Assembly: GCF_014529535.1 (NCBI RefSeq)
Contig: NW_023503972.1
Coordinates: 2,666,001 to 2,730,000, forward strand
Length of the DNA: 64,000 nucleotides
Direction: 5' to 3'
Origin: Bradysia coprophila
Lineage: Eukaryota > Arthropoda > Insecta > Diptera > Sciaridae
Positions 12,841 to 25,081 of this stretch are shown here, piece after piece; the first letter of the stretch is position 1, and every line of letters starts with the position of its first letter. The position numbers were made by a program, and so were the translations under genes. Under the pieces are notes generated by a model. It did not search any database, was not told where the DNA came from, and saw nothing but the letters and a program-made list of their open reading frames with translations.

Positions 12841-15800
12841 GTTTATAGTCATTGTCACAATCTAATCAACAAATAAAAATGAATCACAGCGAGTCGAAAC
12901 ATTTTCTCCACTATGTCACGCTAGAGTTCTGTGTGATAAGATTGTGACTGTGTTTTCTGCAAAAGTGGCTAATTTTGCGTATTTTATGAAGGAAGCCTCA
13001 CTGTTTCCTACTCCTGCGAATTCGATAGGAGCAAGGAAAACCCGTAGGAAACTAGAAATTTTATAGAAATTATTTTGTTAAATGTATGGCTCCGGTGCCG
13101 GCACATCAAACTTCGATTTTTCAAACGTATACGTTAGAATGCCAAATTAAAATTTATCTTATTCAATGGCACACCCGCACACCCGCTATTATTTAAATAA
13201 CCTGAAATGAATAATCAAAGTAAAAAAAAAATTGTTGAAAACGCCCACAGAGGTATGAAAAGACTTTTAGTGTTCACAGCACTACAATTGGAATAGCTCG
13301 TTGTCTTCTTCCTTCCTCTCTTATGATCAATTTATTCGTGTTAAGTACTGTGTAATATGCCGTTAACTTTTGAGCTCAAAATCATCTTTCTTTTCCGATT
13401 CGTACAATATTATGTGACCAGTTTGCTTGAATTTCGATGGTTTTTTTTATTAAAATCAAACTATAGTATGTAAAGTGCGTAAGCCGAAAAGAATAGTTCC
13501 ACCGCGTGCTTTTATTTGCTGCACCACGCGAAAGTTGACCATTATATAGCAGTTTGAACCCTGACAAAATTAGCCATTACTTGAAGAATATTTTCTGTTC
13601 ATTTTACCCGTTATAATTCTTTAAAATTCATTGATCTGGTAAAAGAAGATTCTTAGGATCTCGAAGCCGCTTGAAACAATTCCTCAAGTGATGTGATATT
13701 TTCTGACAATCGCTTTATATGAACTAATTCGAAATTATTATTTCTGTACTGACCACAGTTCATCGTGCTTACATTAACCATAATATTGAACTGTTACACT
13801 AATGATTATCATTGTTGTTTCTGATTTCTTCACCGGTAACCACAGACATCTAGTGACTAATCTATACCAAAACGCTCAATCTCATTTAATTCGTCTGGCT
13901 TCCACTGTGATATATCTTCTGGAATAAGAATATTACGCGATCGCATAAAATTGTATTTTAAAATGTAAATTGATGAACTCGCATAAGCTCCGCGGCGATG
14001 TATATTATACCGTCCAAGTTAGAATGCGACATTTGAATTAGAAATTTCGTTCTAAAAATTACGAAACCAAATCAAATCACAATTCGTCATTCGATTGTAA
14101 GAAAGGAATTGAACAAAGTAAAAAATTAAAATAAATTTAATTCCGTACCTACACTCATAGGTACGAGGCCTGTGCCAATAGAAAATATATAAAAGAAATG
14201 TGACAAGGATCAATCAACTTCTGTTGTTGTTATAATTTCAAATTACATGACTCACCGTCATACTGTGGGACACACGTTATGACCAAATATCACACTCGCG
14301 TAACGTATAACAATAAAATATAATTTACTTTTTTCCATAATTCTAACCATTCTAAGGTGGTCAATAGGTTGAATTTTATTCATAAAAATCAAACACGGAA
14401 AGCAATCAACTTTGCTGAACATATATAGATAGAAGAAACCGTTGCAGTTTGTCGATCAATGAAATGACGATTGATTGCATCCCGACCGGCTCGGACATGT
14501 GACTTGATCGGAAGTGAATTTCCTTTCGTACTGACTTTACAATAAATGTACCGTTGGTTCACCAGAAGAGACTTTCAAGTTTTTATGAGATGAGTGATAA
14601 CTTGGCTTTTGGGATGAACTTTAAAAAAATCTTTCCAACCAAATTTCTACGGTGGAAACCACAGATCAAACTGAAAATTTTTACGAACTTTTCTTCGCTT
14701 TTTAGTTAAGTTTGTATGAACTGTCGTTGATTTTAGGAATTGCAAACAAAAATCGGATTATTACTCTATAAGAATGGACAATAGGACTGGAAAGATTTTA
14801 TAAAATTGATACCATCTAAGCCTTTCCCGTTCGATCCAATGCCACAATTACCGAGATAGAGGAGGGCTACAACCTTTTAACGATTTTCTATTTCTTTTAT
14901 CTCCATTTCTCTTTAAGGGAAGAGAGTCGCAAGAATCCGTTAGAGTTTACTTCTTAGCGATACGGTGGCTGTAGACCGACAGCTGGACAGTTGTTTTCTT
15001 AGCGAATTTTGGTTAATATTACCCAACCAACAACTCAACTTGAGTATGCTTCTTATATCATCTAAGAGTCAATTAGGACTTTTCCGAGTCGTAGCCGAGG
15101 TCAATAAACACACAACAGAATGACTTGTCCCTAGCTATGTAAATTAATCTTACATGCAACATGCGTCGAAAATCACACTTTCCATAGGTCATGCATTTCT
15201 CCAGATGCCATTACATAGCTCGGTATAAAAAGTTGAAATGTCACGTATTCATGTGCTAAGTAACCCTGGCTTCGCCTCGGATCAATAAAACTAACACGAA
15301 AACTCGACTTTTCAGCTTTTTGTCCCTTCTTCCATTTACATACTACATGTGTACCGTACTTTTCATATTTTAGGCACTACTTTGAACGCCCTCAGCATGT
15401 AAAATCAATTACATGTTCGGGATAAAAATGAAAAGCCACTTTTTCGAGTGATTGTTGACCTCGGCTTTGATCAACAAACTTTACACAAAACTGGAATTTT
15501 CCACTTTCTATCCCTTGTCATGTAAATGACTATTTCATGCTTCGGGGCCGAAAATGAGGGCAATTTTTCGAATTTTCTCGGGTTTCCGGCCCTCGGCATG
15601 AAAACTCACGTGTGCACCTGTTTGGGACGGTTGATTTAAGGCACTTTCGCTTGTAAGCCTCACTTCGTTCGGCCTACAATCCGCGAAATTGCCTAAAATC
15701 AATCGTCCAAAACAGGTACACAAATGACTATTACACATGCTAAGGGCGCCAAGTGCTTGAAATATGAAAAGTACGGTTTACGATGCATGCAAATGTAAAC

Positions 15801-17177
15801 TCACTCGCCCCATCAGAAACATGTTGATTTAGTATATGACAAGACCTATGTGACTTGTAATTATTGAGCAAGAAAAAATCAGCGTGAAACATTTACGAGA
15901 TGTTTGTTTGAAGAGATCTTACTACGCAAAGAACTTTCGCTAAAATCAGTTCAATTAACATTTTTAGCAGAACTTTCTTCCACTTTGATAATGAAAATAA
16001 GAATTTTTCAAAATTATAACGGCATCACTTTCACCGACTGCGACTGATACATATATTTGTAGAAAATGGTTAGTATGAATATATAGGTCTGTAAGATGAA
16101 TAAATTCGCAAAACAGGTTGTTCTGAGCATTTCATTTATTATGTACACAACGATTATACATTGGCTGCATACAAACAGCTAATTTTTATGGATATATCGT
16201 GGTATTTTATATGCATTCATGAACATATGCTTTTCTGAAATGACGACGATAATTACGTGCCGTAGAAGATTTAGAATTCGATTCACGTAAATGTTTAGAC
16301 CTAAGCTGGATACATATTTAAAGTGTTTGTGGACTTTTACGCTGCGCTGATTGTCGACTGGCTTTATTGTACATATCCGGATGCGTTGCTTATCAATCGA
16401 TCGGTTCAGTTTTCTTTCAGTTTCGATTTTGGCGAGTAAAACGATTTGATGACGAGATAATTTTTTTAATCATTGAAAACATTTGCCTCTGATGTCCTTG
16501 CAAATGAAACAAAAAAATTTCGTAGACAAACGAGAAATTTGGTCATTCTTCAAACTTGAAAACCAATTATCTCTATTAACAGTACCAGTACCTACGTCTT
16601 ACTTGAGGTTGACGCTAGATCATAAAAAAGTTGATAAAATAATGGATTTTGAGTTGGTGAGTAGAAGCTATTCTGGTTCTTAATCGTTCGTCTGTTCATA
16701 ATTACAAAAAATCAACATTCACATTATGTTGGGTACCTGATCGTTTGAGTGCCGAAAACTCAATCACCAGACAATGTGAAAGCTTTAATTCCACGTTTTA
16801 ATTCTCTCAACATACAATTCTACAAGCTGTTCGAAGGGTAATTAACGCTATTAATAGTCCCACCACAGATAAAAGCATCCGAGTCAAAAATCTAGTCCAA
16901 GTGGTATCGCATTGGTGTTTGCTTTTAAAGAGCTTTCGACAGCTTTAAGCTTCTATTGTATTCCACTGACTTATTCCACTTTTCCAATGGATCCCAACAG
17001 AAGCTCAGGGCTTTCAAAAGCTGTCCAAAACTTGACACGAAGATGTGTGCCATGTCAAAACAATGGATCGCATTTGTGTATTTCCTTTTGAAGAGTATTC
17101 GAGAGACTTTTTTGTATTCTAAATCCAAAAGAAGTTCAAAGCTTTTGACAACTATTCAAAGCACACATAAGTACCAT
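12841..17177. other. Gene-free stretch with one complex repeat
   Basis: Apart from the repeat at 15040-15830, listed separately, I see no coding exon. Homopolymer runs and short AT-rich palindromes are present but not distinctive. Confidence 0.45.
15040..15830. repeat. Degenerate transposon-like repeat region
   Basis: Several phrases recur: versions of GACCTCGGCTT followed by GATCAA(C/T)AAA occur near 15080, 15270 and 15460, and again near 27940, each time followed by a segment ending in CTTTTTATCCC- or TGTCCC-like sequence and a TTACATG motif. A strong hairpin at about 15612-15725 pairs GCACCTGTTTGGGACGGTTG with its near complement ending in AACAGGTACAC. No open frame encodes a transposase. 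It looks like an eroded non-autonomous element or several nested copies. Confidence 0.5.
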
Positions 17178-17212
17178 CACGGCAGAGTAAACTAAGCCTT
17201 TAATCTGTCGTG
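17178..17212. mobile_element. 35-bp remnant of the CACGGCAGAGTAAA element
   Basis: It begins CACGGCAGAGTAAAC and ends ATCTGTCGTG, matching the two termini of the 202-bp element at 27579-27780 with almost nothing between. GTACCAT lies directly on both sides (17171-17177 and 17213-17219), consistent with a target duplication. It is an extreme internal-deletion derivative. Confidence 0.7.
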
Positions 17213-17884
17213 GTACCATTCAATGTCAATGAAACATAGTTCATTTTACTTTACCTCTCACATCTTCCAGAGTGACGTTGCTTGTCATATCATAATCTAG
17301 ACGCTCTTATTGGTGGTTTATGCGGTTTTTGTTTCTCTGCCACTGAATTGCTATGCAATTCGAAACAAATACCAACATTCTTACAGTGCCAATATGGTCA
17401 GCAATCGGTATACCCATCAAACTCTATTCGGAGCATGGTCTCTGTTTTATTTGACTTCCTAATTTGTTCTACATTGCATGAGTAAGAGTATACATGACTA
17501 ACATGAGTATTGAGTACTGATACAAACACTCGCCAAATAACACCACTGAATAAACCGAACAAAGAAAAATGCTTGAAACAAAAACAACAAAATATTGTGC
17601 GGAGATTGTGCGAAAAAAGCATGAAAAGAGAGTTAGTGGAACAATTTACGTTTTTGAATTGTAATTTAAATTTTATTCAAATTGATATGTACGGAGCACA
17701 CGTAAATAAACAGCTCGCAGAGTTCTAGTTAAGAACTGAAGCGTGCAGAAGATGAATGTGGTTTTTGTAAAATTTGAATAAAAATGGAACTTCTCCTAAG
17801 CGTTAAATCAGCTCTTTTTTGCCACTTAAATAAATTCAATTCTCTACACCCAAATAAAAACTAATAATTTTGTTTCAATTTCAG
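17213..17884. other. Intron or intergenic sequence before the zinc-finger exon
   Basis: This stretch ends in a polypyrimidine tract and TTTCAG, a good splice acceptor at 17884. No coding exon is supported. It is probably the end of an intron whose donor I cannot locate. Confidence 0.5.
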
Positions 17885-18112
17885 ATACGAATATGTCATC
17901 GTCCACTGAGAAGGCATCGCCCCATTTCATTATATCAACCGGTCTCTGGAATCGGTATCGGACAAATTAAACAATTTTGAAAACTAAAGTCGTCGCCGCT
18001 GTACTACTAAGTCGCGACACCACCCACATATAAATCATATCATCGATTATCGATCCACACACACACATACTCAACATTTCAACCACCTCAATACCTCCCC
18101 ATTCGGAATAAA

Positions 18113-19567
18113 ATGAGGTATTGCAGCTCGACAAATATGAGCCTACAAAATGAATCGGAGGTGGACAGCCTGTTGATGAGCCCGTGCTGGAGCCAAAGCC
18201 AAAATGGTCAAGATCAGTATATGCTCGACGGACACAAGCTGCTGCTGGAGCACGATCTGGACGAATTGCCCAGCGATTCGGAACTGCAGAAAGGTTCCAT
18301 GGACGTACTCGACAATTTCGTACTGAATTCGCAGGGAATTAACACAAATTTAGCCGAACTAAAACCATTGCCACCGTTCACCACTTACGCAGGACATCTA
18401 TCGATAAACGGAATATCTGGTCATCATTATCACAGCATATCGCAGCGATTGCCCGAAGAGAATAACAACTATTCGCAGAGTCCGTATCACAATCAGAATA
18501 CCGACCAGAACATCGTATCGTCGTCGACATGTCTACCCGATTCGGTGCTAAATCCGGACACATCCGATTCTTGCCTCCAAGATGTGAAACTGTTCAGCGA
18601 CAGTGGAATCGACAGCAAAATGTACTCGATGGCCGACAGTTGTGTGATAAATCAAGGCCCCGATTCGGTGTCAGGAGTCCGCATTTATGCTGACGGTAAG
18701 GAACTGAGCGAATACGTGGACATGAGTTCCATTGAAGATATCGCAGCCATTATTGGATCGGCCATTGCCGATACAACAGTTCCGAATCAATTGGACACAA
18801 CCGATGGCAATGACAGCCGTGACTCGTGGATGGATCTGGACGCATGGATTGATGGCAACTGCGTGCAACAAGATGGCAAATTGATTGTGTCTCATCAGGA
18901 GTCAATAAACGAATTTATTCTACCAAATTCACCCAGTCATACATCGGGATCGACGTTGCAAAGTCTGCTCACGCATGGCTACATGCCATTACTACAAAAT
19001 CGGCTACAAAATGGTCCACCAATAAAATTGGAGAGTCCGTCGTCGACATCGTACTGCGGTGAAATGATCACAACGTCAACTAGTCCGCCCGGTTCGGTTG
19101 TGTCGACAACGGACAACATTATGATAAACGGAAGGTACCTGTCAAATCATCACAATCACTATCAACTCAACATATCCGGCATGAAGTCGGACGGCCTGTG
19201 CAGTCCGGACCTGATGGGCAACTATCCGCACACAACAACAACGACACCAAATACACCGAAGAACAAACGACGATCTCAGAAGAAGCAACAGCAGCTTCAA
19301 GCCCAAAATCAACTGAACATGTCCTCGTCAGCGCAGGTGAACTTCCAAACGTCCAGTGATTTGAGCGGTCTTCTGGGCAAAGAGAAACCGGTCCATCGAT
19401 GTAACATCTGCAATCGCGGTTTTTTGAATAAGAGCAATATCAAAGTGCATTTGCGTACGCACACCGGGGAGAAGCCGTTCCGTTGTGAAGTGTGTTCGAA
19501 GGCATTCCGACAGAAAGCGCACCTGATCAAACATCAGCAGATACATAAGAGGATCGGAAGAGATTGA
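18113..19567 (+). CDS. Two-C2H2-zinc-finger transcription factor
   Basis: The 484-residue protein ends in two C2H2 zinc fingers joined by a perfect HTGEKPF linker: finger 1 has Cys430, Cys433, His446 and His450; finger 2 has Cys458, Cys461, His474 and His478. The N-terminal 390 residues are Ser/Asn/Asp-rich and acidic, with the look of a transactivation region. A basic run (KNKRRSQKK) and a Gln-rich stretch precede the fingers and probably give nuclear import. An in-frame TAA at 18008 and the lack of an earlier ATG support the start at 18113; MSLQNESE at residue 9 is an alternative. The exon opens after the acceptor at 17884, so about 228 bases are 5' untranslated and at least one upstream exon must exist. 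Codon use is much less AT-biased than the surroundings. The fingers resemble a conserved insect family, but I cannot name the orthologue. Only two fingers implies a short DNA site or a partner. Confidence 0.9.
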   Translation: MRYCSSTNMSLQNESEVDSLLMSPCWSQSQNGQDQYMLDGHKLLLEHDLDELPSDSELQKGSMDVLDNFVLNSQGINTNLAELKPLPPFTTYAGHLSINGISGHHYHSISQRLPEENNNYSQSPYHNQNTDQNIVSSSTCLPDSVLNPDTSDSCLQDVKLFSDSGIDSKMYSMADSCVINQGPDSVSGVRIYADGKELSEYVDMSSIEDIAAIIGSAIADTTVPNQLDTTDGNDSRDSWMDLDAWIDGNCVQQDGKLIVSHQESINEFILPNSPSHTSGSTLQSLLTHGYMPLLQNRLQNGPPIKLESPSSTSYCGEMITTSTSPPGSVVSTTDNIMINGRYLSNHHNHYQLNISGMKSDGLCSPDLMGNYPHTTTTTPNTPKNKRRSQKKQQQLQAQNQLNMSSSAQVNFQTSSDLSGLLGKEKPVHRCNICNRGFLNKSNIKVHLRTHTGEKPFRCEVCSKAFRQKAHLIKHQQIHKRIGRD

Positions 19568-21025
19568 CAATTCATGTTGACATCCAACCGTTCACCAATT
19601 GTTGTGGATGTATGGAGTTGAATTTTCCATTTATTCCGTCCAATGATTTATTTGTTGATGAATGAGAAACTCAAAGTTAAAGGAGAAAAAAAAATTAATT
19701 TCGTTTTGTCGTATTGCGCATTCCTCGGCAACATAATCCACCATTGTATGCCGTCATGCCGAGACGGAGACGAGGACGAACCTTGTTGCGGCTGTGTTGC
19801 ATTATATTGTTGGGGATGCGCAACGTGCTATATTGAAAAAGGTACCTCAATCGTTCATTTTTTGTTTGTTTGTAAAATGGGTGTTTAAGCTAGAAATGCT
19901 TTGGAATGTGGGCTTCCCAAAAAAAGTAAATTGATGATGGGAATAGAGACTATTTTGCGTTCTGCATTTGATGTCTGTGAGGCTAAGCAATTTTTTTAAT
20001 TGTTTCGAAATGCGAATAAATTAATCGGAATGGTTTACAGGTAAAATGGTCAACTGGAGAAAATAAATTGCCACAACTAGAATTGGGCGGATTTTTCGAT
20101 TCGAAAGAATCGAACGTTTCCGAGAAAAATTGAATCGATTAAAGATTTGACATAATTTTTCATCCCCTAATAGGAATCAAGAGCTAAGGTTTTTCTTGCA
20201 AAGCTCTCTATGAATGAGTGGGACTCGTGATTGTCATATTTTAGAAAGTTTTTATTGTATTCACTGTCGAGCTGTACATCTCGCGAACCTCAAATCGAAC
20301 CGAGATAAAGCGATAGAGAAGACTACTTCACTACTTCTTCTGAGACTTTCAATAATCACATTGATCAGTAGGTTTTAGCTAATTTCCTTCTACTACAACC
20401 TAATGATTTTGCTGGAATATCGCCCGAGTTCATGGAATTAAAATTTAGATAAAATGTCGCTCAGTTTCCATATAAATAAAATCGCCAAATTTCGCTAAGT
20501 GTTCATCAAAAAACCAATTACTTCGATAAATATATTTGCATTTCACCCACAAAACAATATCAAACAATTACGATCTTGCTTGCTTACATCATTCGTCAGA
20601 TTAGAACCGATAGTTTATCGTATAAGAACGAAAAGAAACAGAAAACTCCGCGTAGAAAAAGAAAATGGTGTGTGTTACGCGTTAATGGGAATTAATTTTA
20701 GAATTTTTGTGATAATCTAATTAGAAGAATGTAAAGAAAAAGAAGAAGAAAAAAAAGTTTTTTTTTGTAAATTCTTTCATAAAAATTCTAAAGAAAATTA
20801 ATCTTTTTGAAGAGAAATCTCATTTATTTACTTCATTTCCTATAAAAAGTGCAATTTTGTATTGTTCTAGATGGCAGTGCATTACATTAAATTTAAATAG
20901 TTAGAAATTTAGGATTAAAATTATTTTGTGTTTGGATTAAAGTTTTTTGTTTTGTTTAGTTTTTAACTTTTAAACTCTACTTACGAAACGACTTCTAATT
21001 TTCGGCATTAATTTATTGGATAATA

Positions 21026-21580
21026 GAATACATCAACGGAATGAAACTCACTCATTAGCTGTGCGGGTGAACAAAGAAACAGTACTAGAGTGACATAAAA
21101 CGTACAAACTAGCTGTAAGGGCAAATGAAACAAATGGTGAATATAGCCGTTTGTTCGAAGGTCCTGAAAGAACAGGTTAAGACAACCTCGGAGGCGAGGG
21201 ACACCTAATTTCATAAACGCGCTCACTACAGATAGTGTGAGGAATCAACTTGAAGAAAACATTTTTTTTGGAAAATTCAGAATTTTGTTTTTATTAGGTT
21301 GCATTTTTCATATAAACTTCGCAGCCGTTGAGGCAATTCGTGTGTCAACTCAGGTTTGTTCATTACTCATTCATTGAAGAGTTTATTTTTCTCACAGCTT
21401 TTGACAGTGCTTAATATTAGCAAAAAGTTTCACTAAATTTCACGAAAATTTCGCTAATTTTCACTAAAAAATTAGATAAATGTTCCAAGGATCGCTGTAT
21501 GTTTCCTAAGACTGTAATTTTGAAGGAATTATTATTACCCCCGCAACTAGTGAGTGCGTTTCATTCTGTGGATGTACTTC
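21026..21580. repeat. Pair of inverted 44-bp segments, transposon relic
   Basis: 21026-21069 and the reverse complement of 21537-21580 agree at roughly four positions in five, sharing GAATGAAAC(T/G)CACTCA and the GC-rich end. The roughly 470 bp between them encodes nothing. This looks like an old inverted-repeat element; no target duplication is visible. Confidence 0.4.
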
Positions 21581-22411
21581 ATGAAAATTGTAAATTTTTA
21601 ATGATAAAAGTAAAGTTTCATGCTAATTCACTTCTGCTTAAATTTGTAAAAAGAAAAATCTGTAAATTAAGGAAAGTTAAAAAATTATTTTTTTTTGTTT
21701 TAATATTTAATGTAAATAAGAAGAAAATTTTCATTTTAAATTATTTATTTATTTATAATTATCAAAATAAGTGTGCGTACAATTTTGCGGTGAGGTTAAA
21801 TTAACTGAATTAATTGAAGAAAAGAAACCCATTCGTTCTGAATAATATATTAAATTGTGATAAGAGTCTCCTTTCAAAATGTCAATATGTTCGAAGAAAA
21901 TCATTTGTTTTTAGTTTCCCTGTAAATTAATCACCATTCACCTCTTTTAAATCGAAAAGGAATTGAACAAATTGTAAATTCGTGTAGTTAAAATTAAATC
22001 GTAAATATTTTTTGCGACGTCACCCGAGTCGACGAAAATGTCCAGTAAATTTGATTATTTCAAATATTTTGTTGAATATTTAGTAAAAAACTTTATTTTT
22101 TTATTTTTTTCCTCTTTTTTGTTCTGTAGAAATATTAGATACGAAATGGAAAACGTAAGATTTTCGCGTTGTATAATTTAGAGAAATATTTATTTTGCTT
22201 AATAAAGTTTAACGATTTATAATTTATAAAATAAGAATATAGAAAATTGAAAACAGAGGAAGTTCCGTATATAACAGGGTTTCATTCTAGGACCCAGCCA
22301 AAATAAAGTGTTTCAAATAATCCACTTTTAATCCACATTCTGTTGTTTTAGAAATCGGTAAAATACATTGACTGCGTTCTTTGATATATTTTCTGTGAAG
22401 TGGAGGATAGT

Positions 22412-22600
22412 GTCTCACAAGGCCTATTTTTGGGAAATCAATTTTCTAAATTTCCCAAAATCTTCCAAAAGTTCTTAAAACACATTAAAATTTCCGAAAA
22501 TCGTTTAGCAAAGTTTAAAAAGTCTTACGAAGTTTTAAAAGTTTTAGGAAATTAAGAGAAATTTGGGAATGTTTTTATGAATTTTTAAAATATTTAGAAA
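22412..22600. repeat. Degenerate foldback with a GGCCTATTTTTGGGAAA end
   Basis: AGGCCTATTTTTGGGAAATCA followed by AAATTTCCCAAAATC resembles the start of the CAGGGCCTACTTTTTGGAAAC elements at 33106 and 61813, and the body holds similar TTTCC/GGAAA arms. It is too diverged to place both ends. Confidence 0.3.
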
Positions 22601-24140
22601 TTTTTGTAAATTTGGCATGATTTTATAAATATATGCATTGCTTAAAAGAATCCTTTAAATGATCTGAAAACACTGATAGTCTCATAAAATTCTTAAAACA
22701 TTCTTGGACAGGCCATCCTGTGAATTCAAGCGTTTGTCGAAGTGCCTTTGGAGTTTTGTAAGAAAATTTTAAACTTTTGGACCTTCCACCAATGAATTGC
22801 ATGTGTCTTTCGATCAAGTCAAGCCCTGCCTTAAAAGATGATAAAAATAATAATCTTCTAACACAACACGACAATCCCCCAATGACCTCCCAAAGATTGT
22901 CTTTGTTACTCAATTAGAATAAAGTATTCGGCCGATATCAATTGACAATTTTTAATTTAAAGGTTAGGTGATTTGAGAGTGGATCTATTGAAATTCATAA
23001 CTTTGGCTGGCAATTAGAATGTTACCCTTTGTACGTTGTTTAAATAAGAGTCAATCAAACTGATAAAATCACGCAAAGAGAGTTCACCCTCTTCAAATAC
23101 TTTGTGAAATTATGAAATAAAATGACGACGACAATCAATTTAAATCAGGTACCTTAACACTCTACATTAACAATAATAAATACTTTTATTACATATCCGA
23201 CTAATATGTAGATTTAAACTAAAAAAACCGACGAATCAAACAGAAAAAAATAAATCTGCAAATCAAAGGAAATGATGTGGCTTCCATTTTTTGTTTTTAT
23301 TTTTAAGACGATAAACAACAAATCGAATAAAAATGTAAATTTTTTGTGTGTGTAATTTTTGTTTTTTTGTAATAAAATTTATGTAAAATTGTTCAGAAAT
23401 AAGATTTTGTTTTTGACAAACAAGAAGAAATGTATTTAACTCTCTTTTAAGAAAATGAAATATAAAATATTATAAATGAAAAACGAGTAAAGTTATTGCT
23501 TGAAACGATATACCTTTTCCACAGCTGAATCACACCTTTTCACGTTCAATGGTAATGTGTGGTGAATGCAACTTGGTCGGGGTTTGTTGCCCTCGGATGT
23601 TTACGATAGCATTGATAATTCATTCTTGCGTAAACGGTATGAGGGGTAAGTGAGTTGATAAGAGTCGATAAGAAAGAGCAAGGGAGACTTAAAAAAATGC
23701 AAGGGTGTATGTATGTATCGTTAATTGATTCCGCTTTTAATTTAAAAATGTCACCTGATGATCCTTATGTAAAACTTGCAATATTATATATGTTACTTGT
23801 TTGTCATGCTTCATCCAATAAAATGGCCATTAGCATCACCTCATAAAGTACGCAGCCTTGGAAAAAGTAAAGCTCAATAGAAGGACCCTATCAGACAGAG
23901 TAAGAAGCTCAAATACACTAACTAAACATAAATGTAATGAAGTTGATGTTAGTGACTGTCATTCAAAGTTATCCTTGGGTGCTTAAAATTTCTTACATCT
24001 GAGAATTTTTTTTAGAATTAAGTCTCAAATATTTTTGAAATTTCCTGAAATTTACGAATCCGCAAAGAGTTCTGGTTCAAGTATAGTGATTTTTCGCTAA
24101 TATGATACACATAAAATTAATTGAAAATCCACCTCATCGA

Positions 24141-24256
24141 CATAAGAAATATTGGGAGACTTATGCAATCAAAATGGGCATTACGGTTCTTTGGTAAAGA
24201 CAGGAGTCATGATTTTTTGGTGTGAATAAAAACACACAACACATGGAATCGAACAT
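24141..24256 (-). repeat. tRNA-derived SINE-like fragment
   Basis: On the minus strand GTTCGATTCC (24254-24245) matches an RNA polymerase III B box, followed by CATGTG and a body that recurs at 42093-42190. The bodies share TTTTTATTCACACC/TTTAAATCACACC, an AAAAAATCATGA-like segment and CTCCCAATATTTCTTATG-like sequence. The A box is not clear because a MITE end abuts this side. It is a truncated SINE-like copy, not a functional tRNA. Confidence 0.45.
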
Positions 24257-24270
24257 GCACATGTTCTGGT

Positions 24271-24461
24271 CTGTAAACCAGACAGGAGCGCTTGGTTTGA
24301 CTAGGGACCTGAACTATCAAGTATCCTTATTTTTTACGAATAAAATTTTTCAACTTATGTCAGTGTTCATTTGAGTTCATTTTCATCCAGTGTATTAGGT
24401 CCCTTATTTGACGTTTCGAAAATGAACCGCTCCTTCCTGGGTTATTTTACTCTTATGATAG
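24271..24461. mobile_element. Diverged copy of the CACGGCAGAGTAAA MITE
   Basis: The core (CAGGAGCGC, then GACTAGGGACCTGAA, TATGTCAGTGTTCATTTGA and GACGTTTCGAAAATGAACCG) matches the intact copy at 27579-27780 in the opposite orientation. Both outermost ends have decayed and no target duplication remains. Confidence 0.7.
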
Positions 24462-24612
24462 AAGTAGTGATATGATCTGTGATGAATGGTCGTATAATGG
24501 TTTCCGTTTTTACGGTTCAATTCGTCGCTTAACAAAGGACACCAATTTCTGAAACTCGGAATTTTAGATTTTTTTGGGATTTATGGTTTTGTCAAAATAT
24601 GAACGGCATTAA

Positions 24613-25081
24613 ATGTACTGTATACATCGCGCAGACAGTCAGGTCGAATACATCAAGGATAAAAAAACAGCGAAAGGAATTTATGAAACGTTGGAATCGA
24701 TTTTTGAATGCAAAAGCATAGCCGGTCAGCTGCTATTACGCAAGAAGTTGCTCACTATGAAATACGATGGAATCGTCTACATGAAAGCTCATCTACTTGA
24801 ATTTGACAAGACTGTACGCGAATTAAAGGCGATTGGAGCAAGACTTGAGAATGGATGTCATTTGCCAGCTATTGTTAACGTTACCAAAATCATATGACAC
24901 GCTCGATACTGCTATTGAAACGCTGAATTTGGACTTCATTAGAAGTAGATTTCTTGATGAATACGGCAAAAGAAACATTGAGAAGCTGGAGAACACACAC
25001 AGATTGAGTTTAGATGTCATAGCTGTGGAAAGGCCACAGAAAATGGGAATGTCGGAACAGAGAAAATTCGAGCGAAAGTAA
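24613..25081 (+). pseudogene. Copia-type gag fragment, frameshifted
   Basis: Two overlapping frames together give a stretch typical of the gag of Ty1/copia retrotransposons: a segment with AKGIYETLESIFECKSIAGQ, LLLRKKLLTMKYD and ELKAIGA, then after a frameshift near 24835 LLLTLPKSYDTLDTAIETL and a following helix-rich part. The start is missing, and no zinc knuckle, protease, integrase or reverse transcriptase follows. It is a dead relic lying 150 bp from a MITE and a SINE fragment. Confidence 0.7.

Larger units (their letters stand above)
19568..24140. other. 3' untranslated region then gene-free DNA
   Basis: The first several hundred bases are probably the 3' untranslated region of the zinc-finger gene; AATAAA occurs near 20013 and again further on. 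Beyond that the DNA is very AT-rich, with long T and A runs at 20750-22300 and no supported exon. A pair of inverted 44-bp segments is listed separately. Confidence 0.4.

Noticed and set aside
19643..19888. Cysteine-rich open frame (CMPSC, then CCGC, CWGCATC) after the zinc-finger gene
   Set aside because: It lies in the probable 3' untranslated region, has a weak start, no signal peptide and no family I recognise. It could be a small exon of something else, but nothing supports it.
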